Origin: Hylemonella sp.
GTDB taxonomy: Bacteria > Pseudomonadota > Gammaproteobacteria > Burkholderiales > Burkholderiaceae_C
Direction of reading: 5' to 3'
Assembly (NCBI GenBank): GCA_030695415.1
Contig: JAUYQZ010000023.1
Coordinates: 34,412 to 98,411 of the forward strand
DNA length: 64,000 bases
The notes beneath the pieces were generated by a model, which saw only the letters and a program-made list of their open reading frames with translations, had not been told where the DNA came from and did not search any database. Both the position numbers and the translations under genes were made by a program. Shown piece after piece: positions 1 through 8,697 of the stretch. The stretch's first letter is position 1. The number at the start of each line of letters is the position of its first letter.

Positions 1-1
1 T

Positions 2-172
2 ATGTGGAAAATCATCATCGGTTTCATCGTCTTCGCTGCGCTGGCGATGTTCGTCATCATCCAGGGTGGTGACCAGCTCGACATGGGAGGCGAAAAGCAT
101 GGCGCCGACGCCGTGCATGCCCCCGAGCCAGCTGCATCGGCCCCCGCGCCGGCAGCCAGCGCCGCCAAATAG
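2..172 (+). CDS. Small single-pass membrane protein, unknown function
   Basis: This 56-residue protein starts MWKIIIGF and has one hydrophobic segment at about residues 4-20 (IIIGFIVFAALAMFVII). A short acidic stretch follows, then an Ala/Pro-rich tail ending in AAK. The topology fits a small inner-membrane protein with a periplasmic tail. The start codon sits at the very edge of the window, so the true start or promoter could lie upstream. It lies 45 bp before the 218-673 gene on the same strand and may be cotranscribed with it. I recognise no named family. Confidence 0.6.
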   Translation: MWKIIIGFIVFAALAMFVIIQGGDQLDMGGEKHGADAVHAPEPAASAPAPAASAAK

Positions 173-217
173 GCAGGTACTGAGGAGACAAAGTGGCAGG
201 TATAGCCACGCCAAAAA

Positions 218-673
218 ATGAACTATTCAAAAACAGAAGTTGGGCAACAGGCGTTCAAGGAGCGTTCGTCCGCCTTGTCGGCACGGCAACGCTCCGCCTT
301 CATCCTGTTCGACGGAGTCAAGTCGCTGCGGCAGGTGCTGGCGGCCACGACCGGGCTCGGTATGACCGTTGCGGATGTCGAATACATGGTCGCCCAGGGT
401 TTCCTGGTGGCTGATCCATCGGCGGTGGCGGCTGCCGAGGCAGTCACGGTCGCGGCCACCGCTCGCAGCGCGCGCACGCCACAGGAGCGTTATGCCGAGG
501 CCTGCCCATTGGCCACCCAGCTGACGGCTTCGCTGGGCTTGCGTGGCTTCAAGCTGAACCTGGCCATCGAGGGCGCCGCGGGTTATGACGACCTGCTGGC
601 GCTGCTGCCGAAGATCCAGGCTGCCGTGGGTCATGAGGCCAGCCGGCCGCTGGAGCGGGCCTTGCTGGCTTGA
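218..673 (+). CDS. Small cytosolic protein, paralog of the 27318-27800 gene
   Basis: The 151-residue protein has no signal or membrane segment. Its N-terminal half (YSKTEVGQQAFKERSSALS, then FILFDGVKSLRQVL) matches the protein at 27318-27800 (YRKSEKGAEAIATRGHGVG, then LILVDGKKNVEEL) in spacing and key residues. Both then have an Ala-rich linker and a helical C-terminal domain. The start is the only in-frame ATG after a stop at 203-205. A strong Shine-Dalgarno (GAGGAGA, about 182-188) lies ~30 bases upstream and instead matches a GTG at 193 in another frame, separated by an A6 run at 213-218 (see findings). Function unknown. Confidence 0.7.
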   Translation: MNYSKTEVGQQAFKERSSALSARQRSAFILFDGVKSLRQVLAATTGLGMTVADVEYMVAQGFLVADPSAVAAAEAVTVAATARSARTPQERYAEACPLATQLTASLGLRGFKLNLAIEGAAGYDDLLALLPKIQAAVGHEASRPLERALLA

Positions 674-679
674 AGGAGC

Positions 680-982
680 TTAGCGCCGGAACTTGCCGTC
701 CGCCGTGATGATGGACAGGTCGGCGAAGTCCAGGCCGGCGCGGCGCAAGGCCTCCACCAGCACCTTGGCTGCGGCGAACCCCTCCAGCATGGCTGGCGTG
801 ACTTCCGCCACTCCCTTGGCATGGATGGCGTCGATATAGAGCTTGGCGCCGTCGGTGATTTCTTTCACGCCGGCCGCAGCAGTGCCGATGAACCCGGCGG
901 TCTGGCCGATCAGGATCTGGGCCTGGCCAGCCGCCGCCGCCAGGGTGAGCAGGACGGCCCCCAACACTTTGAAGCTTTGCAT
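680..982 (-). pseudogene. Internally deleted remnant of a branched-chain amino acid ABC transporter substrate-binding protein
   Basis: The ORF encodes 100 residues with a Sec signal peptide (MQSFKVLGAVLLTLAAAAGQAQ). It continues ILIGQTAGFIGTAAAGVKEI and TDGAKLYIDAIHAKG, which is the mature N-terminus of Peripla_BP_6/LivK-type binding proteins of about 370-390 residues. It then jumps in frame to TPAMLEGFAAAKVLVEALRR, typical of the C-terminal lobe, and to DLSIITADGKFRR, which resembles the usual C-terminus. The ~270 residues forming the ligand cleft are missing. It may still be expressed as a small periplasmic protein, but ligand binding in the normal way is impossible. It is divergent from uvrA. 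The remnant reading rests on family resemblance recalled from memory. Confidence 0.7.
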
Positions 983-1084
983 CGTGTTTCCGTGGACTCG
1001 TGATTTTGGAGCAAAGCCTGTTCTATCGGATGCGGTTGGGCCGGCCGCATGCCCCGTGGCCATGCTGGGGTAAGGGGGCGTGCC

Positions 1085-1090
1085 TAGAAT
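1085..1090 (+). promoter_or_regulatory. Possible -10 element of uvrA
   Basis: TAGAAT lies 29 bases before the uvrA ATG in the divergent intergenic region. No convincing -35 hexamer is seen at 16-18 bp. No LexA-type CTGT-N8-ACAG operator was seen, so SOS control is not supported here. Confidence 0.3.
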
Positions 1091-1118
1091 GCTTCGGCCA
1101 CACTGAAAGACAGCAGCC

Positions 1119-4100
1119 ATGACCCAGGGGACCATCCGCATCCGCGGCGCGCGCCAGCACAACCTCAAGAACCTCGACCTGGACATCCGTACCGGCGAGC
1201 TGACGGTGGTCACGGGCCCCAGCGGTTCCGGTAAATCCAGCCTCGTGTTCGACACCCTCTACGCCGAGGGCCAACGGCGTTATGTCGAGACCTTCAGCGC
1301 CTACGCGCGCCAGTTCCTCGACCGCATGGACAAGCCGGCCGTGGACAAGGTGGAGGGGGTACCCCCGGCCATCGCCATCGACCAGACCAACCCCGTGCGC
1401 TCCTCGCGCTCCACGGTGGGGACGATGACCGAGCTGAACGACCACCTCAAGCTGCTCTATGCACGCGCGGCCCAGCTCTTTGACCGCCAGACCGCCCAGC
1501 CCGTGCGCCACGACAGCGCCGACAGCATCTATGCCGAGTTGCAGCGACGTGCCGCCCAGGCTGGCGATCCGCGTCTGGTGCTCACCTTCCCGGTGGAGTT
1601 GCCTGGCAATACCAGCCGCGAGGAGATCGAACAATGGCTCTCGGCCAGCGGCTTCACCAAGGTGCAGGCCGAGCGCGAAGTGGCCACGCCGGCCGGTCCG
1701 CGATCGAGCGCCGCGCCGGGCCGCCCCAAGCAAGCGAGCGCCCCCTCGGGGGGCGGCGAGGACGCGTCAGCGCCGGGCGTGGGGACCCTCAAAGTGCTGG
1801 ACGTGGTGGCGGACCGTTTTCGCCTGTCCAGCGCGGAAAGCGCCCGTGTGATCGAGGCCATTGAGGTGGCGCTCAAACGCGGCGGCGGGCGGCTCAACGT
1901 TTACCGTTTGCAGGACGAAGGGCAAGCTGACATCTGGCAGTTCTCGACCGGCCTGCACTGCCCCGAGAGCGATCTGCGCTATGCCGATCCCATTCCGTCC
2001 ATGTTCTCCTTCAACTCGGCCGTGGGTGCCTGCGAGTTCTGTCGCGGCTTTGGTCGCGTCATCGGAGTCGACTACGGCCTGGTCATCCCGAACGACAAGC
2101 TCACCCTGCGCGCCGGCGCCATCAAGACCATCCAGACCCCCGCCTGGACCGAGTGCCAGGACGACCTGATGCGCCACGCCGAGGCCGCCGGCATCCCGCG
2201 CGACACGCCCTGGTACAAGCTCACGCCGGAGCACAAGGACTGGGTGATCCACGGTTCGCCCAACTGGAAGGGCAAGTGGAACCAGCAGTGGTACGGCATC
2301 AAGCGGTTCTTCGAGTACCTGGAGACCAAGTCCTACAAGATGCACATCCGGGTGCTGCTGTCCAAGTACCGCAGCTACACACCGTGCGAGAGCTGCAAGG
2401 GCGCGCGCCTCAAGACCGAGAGCCTGCTCTGGCGCATCGGCAGCCAGGCCGACGCCGACGCCGTGCTCGAACCCGCCAAGCGATTTCTGCCGGCCGGCAC
2501 CCAGTGGAGCCGCGCCCAGCTGGAGGCGCTGCCCGGGCTGTGCCTGCACGACCTGATGCTCATGCCGCTGGATCGCTTGCGCCGGTTTTTCGACGGCTTC
2601 CAGCAAAGCGAGATCACCGCCTCGACCCACGCCGCGGGCGAAGCCCAGGCGCTCAAACTGCTGTTCGAGGAAATCACCACGCGCCTGAAGTACCTGTGTG
2701 ACGTGGGCATTGGCTACCTCACGCTGGACCGCCAGAGCCGCACCCTGTCGGGCGGCGAGGTCCAGCGCATCAACCTCACCACCGCGCTGGGCACCTCGCT
2801 GGTCAACACCCTGTTCGTGCTGGACGAGCCCAGCATCGGCCTGCACCCGCGCGACATGCACCGCATCATCGAGGCCATGCACCGCCTGCGCGATGCGGGC
2901 AACACCCTGGTGGTGGTGGAGCATGACCCGGCCGTGATGTTCGCCGCCGACCGCATGATCGACATGGGCCCCGGCCCCGGTGAGCGCGGCGGCCAGATCG
3001 TCTTCGACGGCAGCACGGACGACCTGCGCAACGCCGACACCCTGACCGGTGCGTATCTGGGCGCGCGCAAGCAGGTCGGCATGGGCTTCAAGCGCATGGT
3101 GGCCGAGAGCACACCGCGCCTCATCCTCGAAGGCGCGCGCGAGCACAACCTCAAGAACATTTCCATCGACATTCCGCTGGGTCGTCTGGTCTGCGTCACA
3201 GGGGTCTCGGGTTCCGGCAAGTCCACGCTGATCCAGGACGTGCTGGCCCCGGCACTGATGCGCCACTTCGGCCAGTCCACGGAGACGCCGGGTGTGCACG
3301 ATCGCCTGCTGGGGGCCGAGCAGCTGGCCGACGTGGTGTTTGTCGACCAGTCGCCCATCGGCAAGACTGCGCGTTCCAACCCCGTCAGCTACGTCGGCGC
3401 CTGGGACGCCATCCGCGAGATCTTCGCCAATGCGCCGCTGTCGCGCCAACGCAGCTACACCGCGGCCAAGTTCAGCGCCAACAGCGGCGACGGGCGCTGC
3501 CCCACCTGCGGCGGGTCGGGCTTCGAGCACGTGGAGATGCAGTTCCTGAGCGACGTCTACCTGCGCTGCCCGGACTGCGACGGCAAGCGTTACCGGCCCG
3601 AGATCCTGGAGATCACCATCGAGCGGGGTACCGAAGGGCCCTCCGGTAGCCGTCGCCTGCTCAACGTGGCCGACGTGCTGGAGTTGACCGTCAGTGAAGC
3701 CGCGGGCCTGTTTTCAAATGACCGCGATGTGATCCGCGCCCTGCAGCCCATCGTGGACGTCGGCCTGGAATACGTGCGCCTGGGCCAGCCTGTGCCCACG
3801 CTCTCGGGGGGCGAGGCGCAGCGCCTCAAACTCGCGGGCTTCCTGGCCGAAGCCGCCAAGAGCGCCAGCAGCAGCCGCCAGACCCTGGCCCGGAAAGGCA
3901 CGCTCTTCCTCTTTGACGAGCCCACCACCGGCCTGCACTTCGACGATATCGCCAAGCTCATGCGCGCCCTGCGCAAGCTGCTCGACGCCGGCCATTCCCT
4001 GCTGATCATCGAACACAACCTGGACGTGATGCGCGCCAGCGACTGGCTGATCGACCTCGGCCCCGAAGGGGGCGACGCCGGCGGCGAGGTGGTGGCCGTG

Positions 4101-6968
4101 GGCACGCCGGAAGAAGTGCGGCTGCACCCCAGCAGCCACACCGGTCGCGCCCTGCGCGAGTACGCCCTGGCCATGGGCGAGGTGCACGAAGCGCAGGAAG
4201 GCGCGGCGCGGTTCATCCCACAGGCCTTCACGCCAGGGCACAAGCCGGCGCGGGTGAAATCCACCGCGCCCGATGCGATCCAGATCGTCAACGCCCGGGA
4301 GCACAACCTCAAGAGCCTGAGCGTCAACATTCCGCGCGGCAAGTTCAACGTCATCACCGGCGTCAGCGGTTCGGGCAAGTCCACCCTGGCCTTCGACATC
4401 CTGTTCAACGAAGGGCAGCGCCGCTACCTCGAATCGCTGAACGCCTATGCGCGCAGCATCGTGCAGCCGGCCGGCCGGCCCGAGGTGGACGCGGTCTACG
4501 GCATTCCGCCCACGGTGGCCATCGAGCAACGACTCAGTCGTGGTGGCCGCAAGAGCACAGTAGGCACCACCACCGAGGTCTGGCACTTCCTGCGCCTGCT
4601 CTTCGTCAAGCTCGGTGTGCAGCACTGCATCCACGACGGTGCAGCCGTGGCGCCGCAGACGCCCGACAGCATCCTGGCCCAGTTGATGAAGCAGTTCCGC
4701 GGCCAGGAGATCGGTCTGCTGGCCCCGCTGGTGCTGAGTCGCAAGGGCGTTTACACCGAACTCGCCGAGTGGGCCCGCCCGCGCGGCTACACCCACCTGC
4801 GCGTGGACGGAAATTTCCTGCCCACCACGGGTTTCCCGCGCATCGACCGCTTCAAGGAGCACACCATCGAACTGCCGGTGGCCAGCCTGATGGTATTGCC
4901 CGAGAACGAGGCTGCGCTGCGCCTGGCACTGACCACGGCGCTGGAACACGGCAAGGGCGTTCTGCATGTGCTGAGTGCCCTGGACGGCCTGGCCGAGGCC
5001 ATGAAGAGCGGCAACGCCACCGCCGGCATCGGCGCGCTGCAGGTGTTTTCCACCCGGCGCGCCTGCCCGGTCTGCGCCACCTCCTATGCCGAGCTGGACC
5101 CGCGTCTGTTCTCCTACAACAGCAAACACGGCTGGTGCCCGGACTGCGTGGGCACGGGCGTCAAGCTCAGCAAGGAACAGCGTAAGCTGCTCGACGATTC
5201 GGTGCGTGACGACAAGGAAAAAGGCCGTGAGCAGACCTTTGCCGAGCCCGAGGTGGAAGACGTGGCCGATACCGCCTGCCCGAGCTGCGAGGGAACGCGC
5301 CTGAACGCCACCGCGCGCGCCGTGAAATTCAGCGGCGTGGGCATCACCGAGATCGCGCGCCTGAGCGTGAGCGATGTGCGGGTCTGGGTGGAGACGCTGC
5401 AGGTGATCGGGCGCATGACCCAGCGCGAAGGCGACATCGCACGCGACCTGATCCCCGAGATCAAGAGTCGCCTGGAGTTTCTGGAGCAGGTGGGCCTGGG
5501 CTACCTGACGCTGGACCGCGGCGCGCCCACGCTCTCCGGCGGCGAGGCGCAGCGCATCCGCCTGGCCGCTCAGCTGGGCAGCAATCTGCAGGGTGTCTGC
5601 TACGTACTGGACGAGCCCACCATTGGCCTGCACGCGCGCGACAACCAGATCCTGCTGGGTGCCCTGCAGCGCCTGAGCGACCAGGGCAACACCTTGGTGG
5701 TGGTGGAGCACGACGAGGACACCATCCGCCACGCCGATCACATCATCGACATCGGCCCCAGCGCGGGCAAGCGTGGTGGCAGGCTGGTGGCGCAGGGTAC
5801 GGTGAAGGATGTGACCGATGCGGAGGACTCGCAGACCGGCCGCTATTTGCTGCACGCCATGAAGCACCCGCTGCAGGCGCGGCGCGACCTGCAGGCGAAG
5901 GACATGCAATGGCTCATCGTGCACGGCGCCAGTCTTCACAACCTGCAACACGTCACCGCCCAGGTGCCGCTCAAGCGCCTGGTCGCCGTCACCGGCGTCA
6001 GCGGTTCGGGCAAGTCAACGCTGGCGCGTGACGTGTTGCTGGCCAATGTGGCGGCCGTGGTCAGCCAGCGCTCCACCAAGGCCGGGCGCGATGCGCTGGC
6101 GGCCAGCAAGGGGCCTGCATGGAGCGGCTGCGTTGGTGTCAGTGGCTTTGAGGCCATCGATCGTGTGCTGGAAGTGGACCAGACCCCCATCGGCAAGACG
6201 CCGCGCAGCTGCCCTGCCACCTACATCGGTTTCTGGGACACCATCCGCAAGCTGTTTGCCGAGACCCTGGAAGCCAAGGCCCGCGGCTACGCGGCCGGGC
6301 GTTTCAGCTTCAACACCGGCGAAGGCCGTTGCCCGACCTGTGAAGGGCAGGGCGTGCGCACCATTGAGATGAGCTTCCTGCCTGACGTCAAGGTGCTGTG
6401 CGAGAGCTGCAAGGGCGCGCGTTTCAACCCCGAGACCCTGGCCGTGACCTGGCGGGGCAAGAGCATTGGCGACGTGCTGCAGATGGAAGTGGACGAAGCC
6501 GTGGACTTCTTCGCCGCCATGCCGAGCATCGCGCACCCGCTGCAGTTGCTCAAGGACGTGGGCCTGGGCTACCTGACGCTGGGCCAGCCCTCGCCAACGC
6601 TATCTGGCGGTGAGGCGCAGCGCATCAAGCTGGTGACCGAACTGAGCAAGGTGCGCGACGAAGTGGGCCGGCGCGGCCAGAAGGCGCCGCACACGCTGTA
6701 TGTGCTGGACGAACCCACCGTGGGCCTGCACATGGCCGACGTCGACAAGCTCATCCGCGTGCTGCACCGCCTGGTCGACGGCGGCCACAGCGTGGTGGTC
6801 ATCGAGCACGACCTGGACGTGATCGCCGAGGCCGACTGGATCCTCGACCTTGGCCCCGAAGGCGGCAAGGAGGGCGGCCGCATCGTCGCTGCCGCCACGC
6901 CGGAAGAGGTGGTGCGGCTGGGTACGCACACGGGGCAGGCCCTGGGGCCGGTATTGGCGCGCAGTTAA
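1119..6968 (+). CDS. uvrA: Double-length excinuclease ABC subunit A (UvrA)
   Basis: This 1,949-residue protein holds two complete UvrA modules head to tail, so four ABC ATPase domains instead of two. Walker A motifs (GPSGSGKS or GVSGSGKS) fall near residues 34, 694, 1080 and 1625. ABC signatures (LSGGE.QR) fall near 543, 895, 1472 and 1829. CxxC zinc-finger pairs are present in both modules (for example CEFC, CESC, CPTC/CPDC, CPVC/CPDC, CPSC, CPTC/CESC). UvrA is the DNA-damage recognition ATPase of nucleotide excision repair. Normal UvrA is ~950 residues; long fused forms are known in Burkholderiales and Xanthomonadales, often beside a normal copy elsewhere. Each half may act as one protomer of the usual dimer (inference). 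A low-complexity insertion at about residues 190-226 is encoded by a GC-rich palindromic repeat. Confidence 0.93.
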   Translation: MTQGTIRIRGARQHNLKNLDLDIRTGELTVVTGPSGSGKSSLVFDTLYAEGQRRYVETFSAYARQFLDRMDKPAVDKVEGVPPAIAIDQTNPVRSSRSTVGTMTELNDHLKLLYARAAQLFDRQTAQPVRHDSADSIYAELQRRAAQAGDPRLVLTFPVELPGNTSREEIEQWLSASGFTKVQAEREVATPAGPRSSAAPGRPKQASAPSGGGEDASAPGVGTLKVLDVVADRFRLSSAESARVIEAIEVALKRGGGRLNVYRLQDEGQADIWQFSTGLHCPESDLRYADPIPSMFSFNSAVGACEFCRGFGRVIGVDYGLVIPNDKLTLRAGAIKTIQTPAWTECQDDLMRHAEAAGIPRDTPWYKLTPEHKDWVIHGSPNWKGKWNQQWYGIKRFFEYLETKSYKMHIRVLLSKYRSYTPCESCKGARLKTESLLWRIGSQADADAVLEPAKRFLPAGTQWSRAQLEALPGLCLHDLMLMPLDRLRRFFDGFQQSEITASTHAAGEAQALKLLFEEITTRLKYLCDVGIGYLTLDRQSRTLSGGEVQRINLTTALGTSLVNTLFVLDEPSIGLHPRDMHRIIEAMHRLRDAGNTLVVVEHDPAVMFAADRMIDMGPGPGERGGQIVFDGSTDDLRNADTLTGAYLGARKQVGMGFKRMVAESTPRLILEGAREHNLKNISIDIPLGRLVCVTGVSGSGKSTLIQDVLAPALMRHFGQSTETPGVHDRLLGAEQLADVVFVDQSPIGKTARSNPVSYVGAWDAIREIFANAPLSRQRSYTAAKFSANSGDGRCPTCGGSGFEHVEMQFLSDVYLRCPDCDGKRYRPEILEITIERGTEGPSGSRRLLNVADVLELTVSEAAGLFSNDRDVIRALQPIVDVGLEYVRLGQPVPTLSGGEAQRLKLAGFLAEAAKSASSSRQTLARKGTLFLFDEPTTGLHFDDIAKLMRALRKLLDAGHSLLIIEHNLDVMRASDWLIDLGPEGGDAGGEVVAVGTPEEVRLHPSSHTGRALREYALAMGEVHEAQEGAARFIPQAFTPGHKPARVKSTAPDAIQIVNAREHNLKSLSVNIPRGKFNVITGVSGSGKSTLAFDILFNEGQRRYLESLNAYARSIVQPAGRPEVDAVYGIPPTVAIEQRLSRGGRKSTVGTTTEVWHFLRLLFVKLGVQHCIHDGAAVAPQTPDSILAQLMKQFRGQEIGLLAPLVLSRKGVYTELAEWARPRGYTHLRVDGNFLPTTGFPRIDRFKEHTIELPVASLMVLPENEAALRLALTTALEHGKGVLHVLSALDGLAEAMKSGNATAGIGALQVFSTRRACPVCATSYAELDPRLFSYNSKHGWCPDCVGTGVKLSKEQRKLLDDSVRDDKEKGREQTFAEPEVEDVADTACPSCEGTRLNATARAVKFSGVGITEIARLSVSDVRVWVETLQVIGRMTQREGDIARDLIPEIKSRLEFLEQVGLGYLTLDRGAPTLSGGEAQRIRLAAQLGSNLQGVCYVLDEPTIGLHARDNQILLGALQRLSDQGNTLVVVEHDEDTIRHADHIIDIGPSAGKRGGRLVAQGTVKDVTDAEDSQTGRYLLHAMKHPLQARRDLQAKDMQWLIVHGASLHNLQHVTAQVPLKRLVAVTGVSGSGKSTLARDVLLANVAAVVSQRSTKAGRDALAASKGPAWSGCVGVSGFEAIDRVLEVDQTPIGKTPRSCPATYIGFWDTIRKLFAETLEAKARGYAAGRFSFNTGEGRCPTCEGQGVRTIEMSFLPDVKVLCESCKGARFNPETLAVTWRGKSIGDVLQMEVDEAVDFFAAMPSIAHPLQLLKDVGLGYLTLGQPSPTLSGGEAQRIKLVTELSKVRDEVGRRGQKAPHTLYVLDEPTVGLHMADVDKLIRVLHRLVDGGHSVVVIEHDLDVIAEADWILDLGPEGGKEGGRIVAAATPEEVVRLGTHTGQALGPVLARS
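1700..1792 (+). repeat. GC-rich palindromic repeat inserted in frame within uvrA
   Basis: The stretch carries a perfect 7-bp hairpin (CGCCCCC, loop TCG, GGGGGCG, 1739-1755) flanked by GCCGCCCCAAGCAAGCGAG on the left and ending GGCGTGGGGAC. It encodes a Ser/Ala/Gly/Pro-rich peptide (GRPKQASAPSGGGEDASAP) that interrupts otherwise conserved UvrA sequence between an 'SGFTKVQAEREVA' segment and 'LKVLDVVADRF'. From memory, near-identical GC-rich palindromic repeats are scattered between genes in Comamonadaceae. A second copy was not found elsewhere in this window. Confidence 0.5.
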
Positions 6969-6970
6969 GG

Positions 6971-6988
6971 GCTCAGCGCGCGCTGAGC
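6971..6988. repeat. Perfect 18-bp palindrome between convergent genes
   Basis: GCTCAGCGCGCGCTGAGC reads identically on both strands. It lies just after the uvrA stop and overlaps the last codons of the convergent HAD gene. No T-tract follows on either side, so it is at best a weak or Rho-assisted end for both transcripts. Confidence 0.4.
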
Positions 6989-7752
6989 AGGCTGGCGGCG
7001 ACCTCGGCAAAGCCCGCGCCGCGCTCGCCGGCCGTGACGTAGCGCGGACGGTGCTGCAGCTGGGCCTCGAAGCGGCGGATGTTGGCCACGCCCACGCTGT
7101 GCGTGAAGTGCTGGAACATCTGCTGGTCGTTGGTGGAGTCGCCCACGTAGACCCAGCGCTCGATCTCATCGTCCAGCGCGCGGCCCAGCAGCTCGCGCAC
7201 GATCCAGCGTGCGCCCGACAGCTTGTCGTGCGCGCCGATCCAGCCGTTGATATGGATGCTGCTGACCGTGGCGTTCAGCCCTTCGCGGTGCATCAACGCC
7301 ACCACCTGCTCGATCCGCTCCTGCGGCAGATGGGCGAACTCGCTGTGGTCGATGGCGATGTCGGTTTCGCGCCCCGCGCTGTCCTGCGCCAGCGTGGCGC
7401 CGGGCACCTCGCGCAGCACGCGCTGCGCCACTTCCTGCAGGCGCGCGTAGTTGACGGCGCGGGTGGCGGCATCCTGCTGGTAGATCTTGCGCGTGCCGCC
7501 GTCCATCAGGGCCACGGCGCCGTTCTCGGCCACGATGGCGTCCACCGGCCAGGCTTGGGCAAAAGGCAGGCTCCAGCCCACCGGGCGGCCCGTGACCAGA
7601 GTCACAGGCAGGCTGGCCGTACGCAGCGCGTGCAGGGCCTGCAGCGCATCGGCCGTGATGGCGCCCTCGGTGGTCAGGGTGTCGTCGATGTCGGTCAGCA
7701 CACCGTGGATGTGGCGGCGTTCGGCGAGGGGCCAGAGGACGAGGGGCTGCAT
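6973..7752 (-). CDS. HAD-superfamily (type IIB) phosphatase
   Basis: The 259-residue protein starts MQPLVLWPLAERR. It has HAD motif I DIDDT at residues 21-25 (nucleophile Asp21, acid/base Asp23), motif II Thr in VTGRP (~53-57) and motif IV as VGDSTNDQQM near the C-terminus. A cap between motifs II and III fits the Cof/sucrose-phosphatase-like IIB group. It is probably a cytosolic phosphatase of small phosphorylated metabolites; the substrate cannot be told. It converges on uvrA, and its start faces the hydrolase gene at 7807 with 54 bp between. The open frame extends further upstream, but only this ATG gives a normal HAD N-terminus. Confidence 0.8.
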   Translation of the reverse strand: MQPLVLWPLAERRHIHGVLTDIDDTLTTEGAITADALQALHALRTASLPVTLVTGRPVGWSLPFAQAWPVDAIVAENGAVALMDGGTRKIYQQDAATRAVNYARLQEVAQRVLREVPGATLAQDSAGRETDIAIDHSEFAHLPQERIEQVVALMHREGLNATVSSIHINGWIGAHDKLSGARWIVRELLGRALDDEIERWVYVGDSTNDQQMFQHFTHSVGVANIRRFEAQLQHRPRYVTAGERGAGFAEVAASLLSAR

Positions 7753-7806
7753 GCGGTGGATGGGGGACAATCGCAGCCACTTTACATGAGGGCGTGAGGC
7801 GCATTG

Positions 7807-8697
7807 ATGAGAACGGAAGATCTGCCGGTTCAAGGCACGCAGCACTGGGTAGTGCAGGAAGGGCTGCGGCTCTTCATCTGGGAGAAATACCAGGGCAGTC
7901 CCCAGGGCAAGCCGGTGCTGGTGCTGGCCCACGGCTCGGCCACGGCCAGCCGCGAGAGTTTCGATCTCAAGGTGCCGGGCCATCCTGAATACAGCCTGAT
8001 GGACTTCCTCGCGCGCCAGGGCTTTGACGTCTTCGCGCCCGATATGCGCGGCTTCGGCAGCTCCACCAAACCCGAGGGCCACATCACCACCGAGCAGGCG
8101 GCGGGCGACCTGAACACCGTGGTCGACTTCATCTGCAAACTGCGTGGCGTGGCGAAGGTGCAGCTGCTGGCCTGGTCCTGGGGCACGCAGTACAGCGGAC
8201 AGTTCGTCATGGCGCAGCCACAGAAGGTGAAGCGTTATGCGGCCTATGCGCAGATGCATGCCGAGAGCCCGGACCTGAAAGCGCGCCGCGAACGCCTGGC
8301 CACCTTCCAACGCGCGCCCTATATCCGCATTTCCGAGCCCGGCTGGAAGCTGCGCTTCAACTCCCTGACCCCCGAGGCGGTCAATGACCCCGTGGTGATG
8401 GACGCCTTCGCCAAGGCCGCGGCTCTGGTCGAAACCAAATCACCGACCGGCCCGCAGGTGGACCTGCTCACGCGCCAGCCGCTGATTGATGCGAGCAAGA
8501 TCACTGTTCCCACGATGTTGATCCACGGCCAGTACGACGATGTGGCCGATCTGCCGGGTCTGCTGCCCTTCTTCACAGCGCTGCCGAATCCGGACAAGCA
8601 GTACACCGTGATCCCGGAGGGCGGGCACATGCTGCACCTGCAGAAAGGACACGCGCGCTTTCAGCGCGCGGTGGCGGACTGGTTTTCTGCGTCCTGA
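7807..8697 (+). CDS. Alpha/beta hydrolase
   Basis: The 296-residue protein has an oxyanion-hole segment (LAHGSATASRESF), a cap-side DMRGFGSS motif and a nucleophile elbow AWSWGT with Ser at about residue 124. A likely acid Asp sits in GQYDDVADL (~243) and the catalytic His in EGGHMLHL (~271). The fold is the soluble epoxide hydrolase/haloalkane dehalogenase/lipase-like type, but the substrate is not predictable. No signal peptide, so cytosolic. ATG 7807 is chosen over the adjacent TTG at 7804. The stop codon abuts the stop of prfC on the other strand, leaving no room for a terminator. Confidence 0.8.
   Translation: MRTEDLPVQGTQHWVVQEGLRLFIWEKYQGSPQGKPVLVLAHGSATASRESFDLKVPGHPEYSLMDFLARQGFDVFAPDMRGFGSSTKPEGHITTEQAAGDLNTVVDFICKLRGVAKVQLLAWSWGTQYSGQFVMAQPQKVKRYAAYAQMHAESPDLKARRERLATFQRAPYIRISEPGWKLRFNSLTPEAVNDPVVMDAFAKAAALVETKSPTGPQVDLLTRQPLIDASKITVPTMLIHGQYDDVADLPGLLPFFTALPNPDKQYTVIPEGGHMLHLQKGHARFQRAVADWFSAS

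Noticed and set aside
193..414. 73-residue frame from GTG 193 with a good Shine-Dalgarno
   Set aside because: The protein is Arg/Gly-rich with no family likeness and overlaps the conserved 218-673 gene; kept only as a frameshift observation.
1767..5951. Very long minus-strand open frames (587 and 745 residues) opposite uvrA
   Set aside because: They mirror the codon pattern of uvrA in high-GC DNA, have His/Gln/Gly/Val-rich low-complexity protein sequence and no domain match.
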